Assembly (NCBI GenBank): GCA_003640385.1
Contig: RCAB01000110.1
Coordinates: 97,894-161,893 of the forward strand
Length of the DNA: 64,000 nucleotides
Reading direction: 5' to 3'
Source of the DNA: Setaria digitata
Taxonomy: Eukaryota > Nematoda > Chromadorea > Rhabditida > Setariidae
Shown here: one piece after another, positions 23,750 to 38,100 of the stretch
Layout of the letters: each line of letters starts with the position of its first letter
Numbering within the stretch: the first letter of the stretch is position 1
The notes under the pieces: model-generated
Seen by the model: only the letters and a program-made list of their open reading frames with translations
Told to the model about the DNA's origin: nothing
Databases searched by the model: none
Program-made: the position numbers and the translations under genes

Positions 23750-23787
<38 letters not shown>
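23729..23787. repeat. (GA)n microsatellite
   Basis: A purine stretch of AG dinucleotides, imperfect in its first half and pure from about 23757. It is intergenic. Confidence 0.95.
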
Positions 23788-23789
<2 letters not shown>

Positions 23790-25498
23790 CATGATAAGCT
23801 AGGTTAAAATATTTTTATAGTGATAAAAATTTCAATAGAATCTGTAATTCCATGCCGTTGAAACTGATGGAATATTCTCAAATGAACCAGGATTGTATTC
23901 GTGTGTCATTGGTTCATTGGTGCTATCCTCCTCCTTCTTCCGAGAGTTCTCAGCTTTCATCTAAATATATTCTGAGAAGCATACAGATTATTTGTATGCA
24001 TCACTGAAATGAAAATTACAAAAAAAAAAATTTATGAACAAATGATGACCATTCTAAATGCTTTGACAAAAGTAATGAATTAACAAAGGTTATTCAAAAA
24101 TGCAGCTGGACTTGAGGAGCTTCTTCACTTCACTGAACTTTGTAAAGGTATGAACTTGGCTTGAATAGCGTAACATAGTCCAGCCATACAGAATATTAGT
24201 ATCAGAATAGCCAGAGCTCTAAACTCATCAGATTAAGTGTATGGAAAATTTGCGAAAAGTGCAGTAAGCAGTCCGGAGCAAAACGGTATATGAGTAAATA
24301 GCTGATTTTAACTTAAATGCAGTGAAGTGTATGTTTTACTAAAGCAGTGCGAAGTGGAAACACCTCCACTGAGTTGTCAGTGGTACTTTTGACACAAGTA
24401 CACAGAGCTTTTTTATTCAGGCTTAATCAAGGGGTTGCACAAAATAGGGGATGTCATGCTTGATGATTTACTCAAATGGATCATTGGAGAAAGGACCATA
24501 CCGAGTTGGATTTCCCATACATTTTACAGAATCATTGAGAAGAGAGTGAATGGGATTAGTAGAAGATTTAGGAATAAAATTTTAGGCCAAATGTTTTAAG
24601 AAAAGATACCTTCCTTCATTGCCTTCCAAAAGAATGTTGATTATTGCAGTATCTGAAGTTCTGTAAGATCATATTGTACTCCTGCCTGGTCCTGGTCAAG
24701 TTCGAGCCCACATATATCATATCACCATCATGCAGATAGAGCATTTTCCCTCAGGTGGCACCTACATTTCTTCTGAAGGCGAGATTCCTCATTACTTGGC
24801 CTTTGATGTTATACCAGCTAACTATCATGGAAATCTTGACTGGTGAATCCAGTTTAGCCAGTATTAGTACTTCTAGACATCATATTCTCGAGACTACTGC
24901 AGCTCATTGGAATTTTCCCCCATCAGCCTGCGTATGAACTGAATTGGTGCTATCACAGAGAGAAACCGAACGAAACACGACTGACTGCAATCTCACCCGA
25001 TAGAACGAACATCTCACGTCTTTGCAAGCATGCAATTAGAAACCGTATCCACTACTTTGGCTACAGTATCATTCTGTTAGGTATTTAATTCGAACCCTTC
25101 TCAACTTATAAACTGCAATCGATCGATGTGATAAAGGATGGTCAGATAATATTTCCGTGAAGGAATTAGGACGCTTATATTGGTCACGAGTTACGGCAAT
25201 CACGAAATTCTGTTGCGTGATTCTTGATAGCCACGAATCGTTGGACAAAAGCCGGAAGTACTAAAGAGACGTACGTTAGCGTGACAACAAAAATGCAGAC
25301 AACTAGCACATTACACGCTCAACTGTGTGCTACCATTACGTGGCACAACACATCGTAATGCACGTCATGACATGATCGTAGTCGTCTGGAAAGTCTCAGA
25401 AATAACGTTGCTACCATTGTTTGCAGAATAGAACGAGATGCGGCGCTAATATCTGCTGATACTGTGCATTATGCATTTCAAGATTCCAAGTTGTCTTG

Positions 25499-25636
25499 AT
25501 GGAACTTGAAGGTTGCAAACTCGCCAACGAAGCCGTCCGTCTCCATTTCAGCGAAAATGATCTAGTACTGTGGAGTGACTGGAAAGAATACAGTCCTCTT
25601 TTGCACCGCGTTCTACAGAAAACGCTGCTGGCTACG
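25499..25636 (+). CDS. Candidate first coding exon of the zinc-finger gene
   Basis: A 46-codon ATG frame starts MELEGCKLANEAVRLHFSE and continues LWSDWKEYSPLLHRVLQKT. It ends at a possible donor (ACG then GTATTC) in phase 0, which fits the phase-0 acceptor at 29124. Its composition is protein-like and it lies in a GC-richer stretch, as first exons often do. No domain is recognised. It could instead be a chance open frame, because the implied intron is 3.5 kb and nothing else ties the two together. Confidence 0.3.
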
Positions 25637-28600
25637 GTATTCAATTTCTCATTCTCCTCTTGTCATAATACTGTAGTTGTAAGCTCTACAGTATGCCAAC
25701 TTTCCTTCCTCAGCTCTTCGCCACCAGTGTACGATCATCGAATTGTGCTTTATTGCTGCAAATATTGATAATACTCCTGTAAAGTGCTTTTCAGGATACT
25801 GTAATATGTCAATCGATAATTTTAGGATTCTTATACGATTTTTGTGATAGAGCGTCGAATGAGCGAGTTGAAAAAGAGCGAGAGGAAGAAAGCGAGAAAC
25901 TAACAGAGGAGCGGAAAGGAGCTGCAGCGAGACATACCACTGTACCGTCTGATTCGGATTGCTGTTGACGGTTCGCCGTTCCCACGTGGTTCCGGACGTA
26001 GGTGTTGCGTGTGACTCATTGTCACGCTGAAGGGGACCGACTGAAGACACTGGCGAGAGGAATACGGTGCGTGCTCTCTCCTTACGCGCTATTTCAAAAT
26101 TTGTTTGTGGACAGAAATTCAAAATGACGGATTTGGTTCCGTTCGTATTTCGTTTACATTTCACTCCATCGCATCCAAGCTACGTTTGCTCTCAAGTTGT
26201 ACTGGTCACTTGGTGTATCCCCTCTATCCTCTCTAGATGCTTGAACTGGAGATGTCTGTCTTTTGCCGGATATGGAAAATCAGAATAAAGTATTAACATA
26301 CATTAAATTGTTTGTTTGAGCTTCGGTGAAATTCGGCGTAAAATTTTGTAGCATCATAATTTTATTTGTTTTCTTTTATTTTCCCGATGGAAGTTCAATG
26401 TATCGTCTTCACACCCTTTTTCTGTGTTCCAAGAGATTTAAGCGAAGTGGTACATTTCATTGTATCCTTTTTCCCGGAAATTTCTTGGCGATTAAATATG
26501 TGAAGAATTTTTTTTCTTCAGATTCAGTTTGCCTTACGTCATTGTGCATGCTTAACGAAAGAACGTTCTTTTTAACTTCATCAGTTTATGGATGTCAGAC
26601 CAGATAATGTAAGTTCTAGATTAATTTTCATTTAAAAATGATATTTCGAAAATTATTTGCAATTATGACTGTGGATAGTATTACCTCATTGTGTGTGCAC
26701 TATTTCTAGTTTGTCCATTATAGTACAGACTAATTGCTATTGTGTCTCCAATATGCCATTGTAAATATGCTTTCTGGATTTGTAGTATGTGACTTCATGC
26801 TTCAAGAACCAAGTAATCGTGCAGCTGTAGAATTTCATTTCTTTGATTTTAGGCTGGTACTCGGACAGATAGCGGAAACGAAAATTACAGTTTCTCTTTT
26901 CAGAAGTTGAAAACTGTAAGTGCATTTTCGTAGTTGTAACAGCTGATATTTCTAAATATATATATATAATATATTCTAATGTCACTTAAATGGACCAATT
27001 AGTTTTGAATATGTTAGCTTTTAAGCTTTGAACTGTGAACACTACAGTATCGCGAAGGGTGTTTGTACAGTATCGCATCTTCCACGTTGTACGATGCGGT
27101 ACAATAAGTTGTACAGTAGCGTTGTTTAGTGAAGTCAAAATTTCTATTTGATAATGCTATCGATGTTTCACTGTTATTGACACTTATTTTAAATCTCAAT
27201 ATTTTTGCGCTTTGACAAGTATTAAGTAGGTCTCCTAAATATTGGTATTAAAAGTCTTCCGGATTTTTTTTATGAACTTCACGTGGTTCGTGTACCGGTT
27301 CTTTTGCCCTACTCGCTTCCGTGTTTTCTCTTTAAATTAGTCTGCTGATGGGGCTAATGAACTGATCATGATTTGAAATTGCATTTCTTTTCTGCTCTTC
27401 TAACGGTTGAAAATATTTTCCTCTCTGTGAATTTACAACATCAACTTTGTACTGTGTAAATCAGATAACGACTAATGATGTGCTCTCTGTTGTTCTGCAT
27501 GTGATATATTAAAATCTTTTTCAGTTTACTTTCTTGTAGTTTGTGGTAATCATAATACATAACAATCATGAGCAAAGTAAACGGCATAAAAATTGTGATT
27601 GAATCCAAGGCATTTTATCAAGTGAGACATCAATTTTTGAAAGTATTACAGAAGGTTGTTACCATTTAAACTCTGTGAGCGCATAAACCAATTGGAGTGT
27701 GCATAGTATAGCAATACAAATTTCCTAATGTGGTATTTGATTTTTGGTATTTGAACAGAAACAAAAAAGATGTTTTAAAAGCAGTCACATTGTGTTTAAC
27801 AAAGTTTAGTTAAAATACTATACCATACTGAGTATACTGCTTGTTTAATTTCTGGATGGTAATAAATTAGACTGCTCGGCCCAAAACTGCAATTTTAGTT
27901 TTCGTTTATTTCTCGTAAATTAGCTGAATTGATTTTATAGATTTTGCTTTTACACGCTCCATATTTTCTTTTGAATTATCCTTGTTATATAAACACTCTT
28001 TGATTTATCCTTGCTTTTTTTTTTTTTGTTTTTGTTCGGCTGCTTATTTTTTTCATTAGTATAAAAAGAATCTTTTCACTTCGTTATATATCAGCATAAA
28101 TCACCCATATGTCAACTGTTTTTAAAAATTGTGGACCTTTCATTTCCTTTCATACCATTTTAATCTATTTGATAGGCTTTATTTTAGGCATTATTCTATT
28201 TTGTTATACGTTTTATTATTTTGGTTTTCATGTCTTTTATAGCTTGAAAAGGTCCTTGGTGCATGTACTATAACAATACTTAAGAATTAGTTGTAACTCC
28301 GCGATTTTCTATTTTATCCCTAATATTGGTATTGGACAACGGACCTGCCCATGAAATAAGAAGATATTTATGGATGGCAGCCGCAGTTTTTTGTTTTATT
28401 AGATTCAAGATGATTATACAGGAAGGGCTCTAACTTTGTGCATGACTAAATCTATTATGATGTTGTGTAATATTCATTTTAAGTGAGAAATAGTTGAGAA
28501 AATTTTCAAGTAGGTTTATTTTTTATTTTATGTAGTAATTGGTTTTCTTAAGCCTAAGCAACATGATATAGTAATCGTGATACTCTTTTGAGGTTTCCTC

Positions 28601-29124
28601 CGAATGATTAATTTTAGATATTGCTTTTTAGAAACTTTGCACGCAAACTGCAAGTAATAAGTAGTGGGTAAAGAATCAGAAGTGGTTTATAAGAAATAAA
28701 AAAAAATGTTGAAACTTGTTTGTATAGTTTAAACCAATTGTATTCTTGTTGGCTGTTGGTGAGCCTTATCGAAATTCTAGTATGATTTTCGGCAAGTCTA
28801 AACAAGTCATCGGAATGCACCAAGTCACATCGGTTTTTGCTGTTGGTTATACTAAATTTGTAATAGGTTTTCGGTTAGTGTTGTATTTCACATCTTTGAA
28901 TATTATTAAGCTCACTGATTCCATTTATTTCTGTTTTGTAATCGTGCTTATTTCAGCGCATTTTTTTTTTCTTTTTTTTTTTGTATATGTACAGTTGTTC
29001 TTATATAACTGTGGTCTTTTAGGTGATGAATTTGGATATTTCATTTTTTCAGTTGCCGCGGTGAGGTGCAAAATTTATCTTCAGTAGCCAGGACTTGCGT
29101 AGTCGTAAAGTAGTTTATTTTCAG
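25637..29124. other. Long intron or intergenic region with a GC-richer island
   Basis: Bases about 25840-26060 are distinctly GC-richer than the surroundings and could be a promoter or first-exon region. The minus-strand frame across it (25649-26164, 171 codons) is long but has no recognisable motif and probably reflects the base composition. From 26300 to 29100 the sequence is AT-rich with only short open frames. Confidence 0.4.
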
Positions 29125-32100
29125 GCTAATTACAGTGCTGATCATTTAACGCAATTGGTATATGAACGAGCGCTAGAAGAAGTCACTGAACCAGGTAGGA
29201 AGCGCCACCATTTGGCGATTGAAGGAAATAAACAAGTGACGGCGAAGCAAGAGCAGCAGAAGAAAAAAAATGTGTGTAGATTGAGGATTTTTTCAAATAT
29301 TTGTTGCAAAATCTTTTTTAAATGAGTACACTTCTAGTCTTTTGTTGTGTAGTTACTGCATAAGTGTGGTGTGAGTTATATTTGTAGATTTCATTCTTGT
29401 GTATGCGTAATTATTCTAAGATTTACAAATAGCAGAATAGGTTTCATATTAAGCACTGGTTTTATATTAAGCATTAGTGTATTTTAATTAAGTGTAATAT
29501 TTCTGCAATTTTTTGGTGGTAGTTTAAAATGAAATAGTGAATTGTTGAAAGAGTATGTCAATGTGTATAAGCATTTGTTCTTTGAGATTTCTGAAAAATT
29601 CTGTATTTTTGACCAGATATTTAAGGTTATGAACACTCGGCCATCGATTAACTTCACAGCGCTAGTTGGTTACAAGCGCCTACAGTATGCAGGACCACAT
29701 GAATCTAGAACGATCGTTAGTCGCTTGTACAGTTTCGATAAACTTGCAAATATCAGTGGCGGCTTTCGATTGTATCTTCGACTTATGACAGACGCTGTAC
29801 TAAATGAAATCTGGTATGTATGAAATAATTTAAGCACGAATAAAAAATCTGTAGTAATGAGGTAGTTCTTTTGGAGGAGTTCATATTAATTCAAGCAGTA
29901 GTTTAATAACTTTCCGGTGTTTTTAAATATATAAATCACTATACTTTCTGTTTATTCGATTCATTATTTTAAAAAGTTTTCCATTGAATAAGTGGGAGAA
30001 TAACCTTCCATCCGATGAAATGGAGTAGTTGAATCATATGGTGTTGCGGAAGGTATGCTGTTGAAGAGAAGGCCAGGAATTTTCTTTAAAATTTGGTCCA
30101 GGTTTTTGAGCTTGCGAATAGCCTATTATTGGCCCTGGGCACCTGAATATTTTGTATTATTCATTTCAGTCTTAGTATAATTTAACCGCTCAAAATTTTA
30201 CTGCTTATCGTGCTGTTTTAATGGACGATTTATATCTGGACACATTGTGAAAAAAATTTCGTAGTGAGCATGGAATATTAAATTGTGACTTTGTATGATC
30301 CGGATCATTTTATGATGATTCAAAAATACATTACCGGATCCTTTTGAATGGAAAATAATTTAAGCATATTTTAAGTGACAAAATCGATAGTCAAGGTGAC
30401 CATTTCGATAAATCGAATGACATGAATCTCTGTGTTTCACAGGTGTTGCGATATGCGGTAAGTTTGAATGCCATGATATTTTTAAAGAATAAAGATATAA
30501 TGAATAGATGGGAAAATGGCACAGGGCGCTACCATTGTACCCAAACTGTTTAAAAAATTTTTTATTCTTTAGTTTTTGTTTGCAGTGGTCTCAGCTAAGT
30601 GAGAAAGAGCGATTTATATATGAAACTGTGGCACGACATAAAATCCAGGCAAAATACAAAGCTGAACAGAAGGTAAGGTGGACCCTTTATAGTGAATTTT
30701 GTTTTTTTTTTTTCTTCACACTCGAAAAATTTTATGTACATTGATTGAGTGATTGTTTGTTAGTTGCTGAACAGTAGGGATCTATTTGTTCAATGGACTC
30801 AAAGTTTATTATAAAAAATGTAGCTCAATCTTTATGTGCAGATATCGTATATGTTCTATTTTCTAGGAAAGAGAGGACAATAGAACAGAGCTTTTTAGCA
30901 CTTCCCAATGTCCCAGTATGATACATGCGCTTTTTATATAACTAATTATTATGATCCATTCGAGCGAGACATTTTCAGGATTCCTTCCAAAGATAAGTTC
31001 AGATTTGTAGTTATCCTAAACGATATGCTTTTCAGAAATTGAAGAATGATGGAAACATTGGAAACAGGGGAACAAAAGAAAGTTCGACTTTATCGAGTAT
31101 GTAATTCGAATATTTCTTTCTCGTTAAAAATGAAGAAACAAGGCTCTTCAAAGTTACCCTTTTAATGCTATGCTGACAGTTCCTTATTCTGATCTTATTT
31201 GTACAGGATAGCTAGTATCTCTTTACCAGAACATCACTCTTTACTTTCTGAGCCTCACCCTGCTTACATACAATCCATAATTTGCTTTATAATTGCTTCT
31301 ATTACTTTTTCAGTGCAGTGGATCCATTCACTGCCATCTATGCCCTTGACTGAATTTAAATTTATGTCGACATGGGCCAAAAAGCAGAAAGAAAATGAAC
31401 ATCATCATGTGCATTGTAAACGGATCAGATGTCCATTTTGTAGAAACACCATTCTGAAAGATGACACTTTACAGGTTGTGGTCTTAAATTTTACAATTAC
31501 TTCAATCTCTCATATTACATTTCCTGTAATACCTAAGAAAACATTTTAGTTTTTTGGATTTAATAATAATAATAATGCCTCACTAATTCTCAAATCTTAT
31601 TTTAAATGTAGGAATGTAGTAGTGAAATATGAAATTCTGAGCTATAAATTAAATAATATAGATGATATATAATTTAGTAACAGTAGTTTTGTCCTTTGTC
31701 CTGTCTCTTTTCTTCTTCTTACTCTCAGTTCTCTATTTTGCCTTGTTTGCTATCAGTTACTCCTGCTCTATCAAGTTAACTGATTAACTGTCGCAGACAT
31801 TTATGAATTCTCCTGATTAATCGATAAAAATTTATTTTTTAGATACATATTCTCTATGGCCATCATAATATGTATGTATATGCATGTCATTGCTGTTTCG
31901 AAGGATTTACTTCTCTCGCACAACTGAAACGACACTGCTGTAAAGAATTCGCACAGTTCATATTACAACTGCTGGTTCAGGAGACAAAGGTATCGCATTA
32001 GTTTTGTAAACTATGAGCACAAGTCCCATAATTATATTTGAAGACTTACACTGATTGCTTGGTTGCACTGGAGCAGTTCATATATATTCAGCTTTGAAGG

Positions 32101-35100
32101 TATGAAACAGTATTCACAATTTTAATTGAAACGGAATATAGTATGGCAGGAAGAAATACTAATGTTGTTAACTGTTGCAGACAGTTGTGAATTCTCTTGA
32201 TTAATAGATAAAAATTCTTAAATACATGTTTTGTATTCATATTCTGTAATACAGGCCTTCTATGAATTTTCGGAATTTCAGTTGGAAATGACATTTGCAA
32301 TGCACACACTAATTTGCGCTGAATGTAATCTCCAGGTTCCATTATCATCATTCGACAGTTCATCCAGTGATAAAAAGCATACCAAATTGCAACGTTTACT
32401 GGTCATTTTTCATTGAAATATGTTTGCCTGAAGTAATCAAAATTACAATAAGTTAGAGTTTTGTCAACAGAAGCGAGATTTATATAATAACGGCATTTGA
32501 AACTGTGTCGTTCATTTGATTATTATCCAGAAATTTCTAAAAAAGCATTGAATTTCAGAACTATCATAGTGCGGATAAATTAGTTTCATGTGTTACATTA
32601 TTTGCTGTTCGACCTTCTGAGGTAGATTATATAACGGTAAAAGGTTGTGCCATGAAATTCGGAATACCGCTGAAGTGTAAATACTGCTCACACAAATTCA
32701 CTTCTGCAGTGGATATTGAGAAACATCAATTAAGTGAACATTCTTTCGAAGTTATTAAACTGAAATGTCCAGTTTGTCCCCGTTTCTATGTAACCGATTG
32801 TTTTTATAGGCAAGTTATGCTGCTTATGGTAAACAGGTATAATATGTAGCTGTCGTTTCTTTTATGAAATTTTATTATACGGAAAGGTTTAGTGGTACTG
32901 AATCATTCAGCAGATACAAATATTATAAGCAAATATATTATTTGTCTCATGGATCTATAGATTTCAATATATTTCAGAGATCACCTATTATCTCATCTTG
33001 GTGAAGCGCATTCGATGACTGCTATATTAGAGACAGCAACGCTTTGGCCACCAGCTTTTTCTCATAAGACGTCTCTAAAAATGGGGCCTTTATTACAGAA
33101 GATTATTGGTTTCGATGCGATGGATTTATCGAGAATCGAAAAACCTGATAATGTTGACTTCCATTTCTCTTTTTTTATTTTTATTTGAACTACAATTTTT
33201 AACTTTTCTCATTGGACTTCACTTCCATTAAAATTACTGTCGAATATCTTTTTGTAATCTAGCTAATGTATATCTTCTGTTAACGTTCCTTTTCAGAAAG
33301 TTTTTTCTTTTTTAAGATAGCAAAAGTGAAGGGAGAAATCGTACGTTGCATTATTACTTTTCTTCCTTAAATAGTGTTGATAAAGCATTGGGTAAGCTTC
33401 CTGATTAATTGTAAATTGTTTTCAAGTTTTATGATTAAAATGATTTGGTTCCAATTTTTTCAGCTATCCGATGATGAAGATGAATTTTATGAAAAGTCAT
33501 TGTTAAGCAAAAAAATACCATTCAACGAAAAAAGGAAACCGAAAAAAATCAGGAAAACTGATCAAGATATGTGTTATTACTGTAAACATGCAAGACAGGT
33601 ATCAAGTTATTGGTCTCATATGTTTAGTGAATAGATTTACAATGTGAAAGACAAATGATTTTTGAGGGGCAAACCGACTTTGGTGTTACGTTATATGTTT
33701 GTTTCTTTTTTTTTTTTTTTTTTTGATTTTGTTTTTTAGTTGATGAATAAACCGCTGACGTCCAGTCTTTGTCAATGCGTAAAGTCGAAATGTGAACAGA
33801 AATCATTTCTATCCAAAAATTCTTTGGTCGGTTCACTTGTAGAAAAATTCACTCGTGAAGGATGGCTTTACGTGAACGGGAAGGATTCTATTCTGGATAC
33901 CACAATGGGCGCAGTTATTGATGACAGGTAAGAATTTTTTGATGCCCCGTATCAAAAATATTTACGATTCTCATTATTGCTAATCTTTCATTCATTTTAG
34001 CGTCTTCATTTGTGTCAAATGTAAAGGTCTTCATCTTGGTGACAGAAACACACTAAAGCATCTTCGAATTTGCATGCAAAAGGATGTTGATTCACCTGAT
34101 CCAGAAAAACATTTTGACCTTACAGATAGCGAAATTGTTAGTTAATAGATATATTTATATTTAATTTAGGCTCATTTACTATTATTTCACACTATTGATT
34201 GCGTTAGATTTTAGCGAAGGAACTCATTTTTTTTTCAAAAACACGAGAATTGGACTTTATAATTTTTCTGCTGCTTCTGTTGTAGGTGATCCGGTTATCT
34301 CAGCCGCAGTGTTCACCAAATGGCAGAATTAGTTGTCCAGAATGTGAGGTTACATCTTGTTCAATCGCTAGTCTTCGGCGACATCTAGCATTAACTCATG
34401 GCATTTTTGCTTATTACAATATTCCAGGTTAGTCATGTTCATGTTCCAGTGCTCAGCTGCTGTTGAAACCATATAAATATAATCTAGATCTTTATCCAAG
34501 ATTTTTAACTGTAGAAAGTCATAAAGCTGTTGGCATTATGGAATATATCCCATCGAGAACTACTAAGGACACGAAACTCGATCTTGCTACAAGGATAAAT
34601 GTGAAGTTGAATTTGACGCCGGCGGGCGATTTTAAGATGCGGCAAGACGGGAGGCTTCAGTCACCTCCTTTAATGAGTGGTAATTTTTCGTCGGAATTGT
34701 TGAAGAAGGAGTGACGAATATATAATAACGATTTGCAAGCTCTTTTATCTTAGAACAATAATTAAAGATAATATTTTAGCTCCCAAAGAATTTCCAGTGT
34801 TTTTGGTCATAATGTTTGGAATGGCACTGAATGTTATGTTTTAAGTTTTTTTTTTTTAACTTTAAATTAAGAATTTCATTCCAGGTAGGGACGAGAAATT
34901 ATTTACCTCCAATACCTTTTCAACACAAAATCTTCAGGTATGATTTGGAAAGATCTTGTCTCTATTTTCCACTGTTGTGCAGCAGTGTAAATTGAAGTAT
35001 GGCAATAAGCAATAATATAGATGAAATTTGCCTAAACAGGAAATTGCTATTTCGTTTATTTATCCCTCAGTTATTTTGCAGGAAACTGCAGCTTTAGTTG

Positions 35101-38100
35101 AAGCACAATCAATAAATGCTTGTATAGACCGATCACAAAGCTTAACAACGAAGGAGAAATTTACTTGCATAGTTTGCTTTGTAAGTTTGATTGCTAAATT
35201 TATTTCCCTACTTTTAGTGGAGATAATAAGCTTCAGATAAAATGAAGGATTAATTTTGTGAAGATGTGTGCCAGCATTGCATAGCTCAAGTTAACAATAG
35301 TTATTGTTATTCAACGCATATATTGCAGTCTCTTTCTTTCTCATTTGATCATTTAATAATCCGCTTTTTTCTGATTATTTTTTGAAGCGGTAGTGTATAA
35401 ACCTAACATTAGATTTTGAAGTGCTATGTGGAATCATAGTTTTAACAATCTTTGGCCTTGTCGATGCTAAAAATCCTTTCTTAACAAGCTTATTTTTTAT
35501 TTCTGACCAAAGTACGTTTTGTAATACTAAGATGAAACAAATATTATTATAAGTGTAAGATGCCTTGGGTTCACTATTGTTTCTAATCACCTTGATGAAG
35601 TTTAGAGAAATTTGTGGCTTGAAATCTGTATAGGATGTATTGGTATTTAAGACAGGTACCGATTCATCTCAACAGTTGGCCGATCATTTCGTTCGTTCCC
35701 ATCTGCATGTGTGTTCTGAATGTGGAAGTGGTTTTATTGATAAGCAGTGCCTTTTGTTCCACTTGTCTGCTTGTCAGAAGTGGCCTCGAAAATGTATGTG
35801 AAACAATTCTTATATTGGAAGTTTGATTTGAGTTTGAATTTTTATGTCGTGCAACTCACTGAAGCTTTGGTACGTTCAGCTGTAATCTTGAGATATAAAT
35901 TGTTTTTTGAGGTTCGGATGGCGAGTTTTTTCCGCGTTGTCCAATCTGTAATTCTCTTTTGCTCTCACCCGCACATTATTTTCATCATTTATTGCATTGT
36001 CATGAAACGAGGATGCATATCAGTCAAAAAAATCAGCAGGTAAAAATTACCCAGCAATGGCAGTACACCGTTTGCATTGTGATTTACAAAAAAAAAAAGC
36101 CTTCTTTGCATTCACTGGTGGTATTGGTTATAGAGAAATAATTTTTATTCGGAAGTGGAAATACATAGAAATGGATTGGTTCCAGTATCCTTTATACTGT
36201 AATTTCTGAGTGTTATGGAAATTTGAAATTTATTCTTTTTTAAAATAGATTCATTTAATCACTGTGCTGTAAAAATAATAGATCTTCACCATTTTCAAAG
36301 CCTAATCAAATGCTCTTTTCTTTTTTTTCAAGATAAATCCGATGTTTATATGGAGGAAATTGTCTCTAACAGATGCGGCGAAAATAAGGAAGACATTAGT
36401 GAGTAATTCAGTAATAAGTTTAGCTTTGTGGTTCTTCTTCTTTATATGTCATAAGACTTTCCCCATGTACGCCATTTATGAAAATATATGTTTAAATAGT
36501 TTTCAGACATCAAAAACTTGTGTAGATTCTGTAACAGAAAATCCATTGTTTTCATCAAATGCTTCAGTAAGTAAACCATCCTGTGCTGAATTTGCAGATG
36601 TAAGTTTTAGCGAAAGTATTTGCGATGTTCATGTTGAAATAGGAAACATGCATTATTCTTTACAATCACTTTTAGTTATTTACATTATAATTTCAAATGT
36701 TGTAAATTCTCCAGAGATGTGGATATCAAGTATTTGGTTAATTTTATGGTACTAGTCATGAATTGTGCATTTGACTCTTGTGGAGTTTCCAGAAATTTGT
36801 ATGTGCTCTTTGCGAAATGGATTTTTCAAACCTAACAGAGCACGATTTGCATCTACAGAAACATCCGGAACAATGGAACTGTTGCCCGGTCTGTGTGTAC
36901 TTTCAAGATGACTGCCCAGTTCGTACAATCGGCGAACTTTTTGAGCATCTCATATTTAAACATACAATAAAATCATTTCAACCAAAAGTTTGTTTTAAGT
37001 TTTTCTCTTCATTTCGTTACTTTATTATGGTTACTTGTTTCGAAGGAAATGTCCTACTCTTCTTCTTCATTACGATTCGAAATCTTTTTTTTAATCGCTG
37101 AATAACTTTCCTATAACTTGCATCTTTACATAGCTGTAATCAAACAAGATTTTCTTTCCCTTGTTAAGTGGTTTTTTTTACATATATTTTGTAGCTGATT
37201 ATGTTACATCTTTACAATTAGAATTTGCAATTAAAATAATATTGGATAATATATCTCTTGTACAAATTTAATAAGGCTGCATATTTATATCTCTTTCTTC
37301 TTGAAAGAAATATCAACCTTAAATTTGTCCTGCAAAAAACTTTATTTACTTTAATGTCATGAAGGCAGGATTTTGTTTCAGGGTGTTAAAATAGTGTGCA
37401 CTCTCTGTCGGAGTCTCTCTTCCTCTGAATCTACTACACCACTGGCAGTAAGACGTTGCGAAGAGCAAATGGCACGACATATTTTGTATTCCTGTAATGG
37501 TACTCAGATATGCTTCCTTTGCAACGACGGCACACTGTATTCATCTGAAAAATTGAAAAAGCACCGTGTCAATGTACACCGTCCGATTTTTGAACGGTTA
37601 GTTCCTTTAAAAAAAAATTTCAAGAAAACAAAATGTTTCCAAAGAGTAATGAACAATAATTGCCTTCATTACTAGTACATTGCATTCATTGTTAATTACA
37701 GGTGCTTGTTTTCTGACAGATGTAATTCTAATTGGACTGAAACAGTTCCTATAATTCACTATTAAAATCTTGTTAAAATCCAGATTTCGAGTTCGTTATC
37801 AGCTTTACCTGAAATTTAGGCACTACTTCAAGTGTTAGGGATTATTATTAGTTGGTTTTTATTTACCGTTATTTATCATTTTAGGTTCGGTTGTTTAGAG
37901 TGTTCTCGAAAATTCCACACTTGTAGTGCATTCAGGCAACATTCATGTAGTGTGCTGCTGAAATGTTCATGTGGAGCTAATACGTTGTTCACGGAAAAAG
38001 AATTTGAGAAGCATTTCGAAATCCACTTAAATTCAAAGAAGGACTTCTGTCTTCTCTGCAACATGTACCTGTTTTCGGTACATAATTTTCAATTTTTTTA

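Larger units (their letters stand above)
22315..25498. other. EcR 3' flank and intergenic region
   Basis: It holds an ATT/TTA triplet-rich stretch (22767-22896) and a GA microsatellite (23729-23787). The open frame at 23101-23364 has no family signature and no clear splice context. From about 24900 the sequence becomes less AT-rich toward the possible first exon of the next gene. I support no gene here. Confidence 0.5.

Noticed and set aside
32166..32254. Diverged copy of an intron end read as a second acceptor
   Set aside because: The AG equivalent is missing in this copy; the working acceptor is at 32254.
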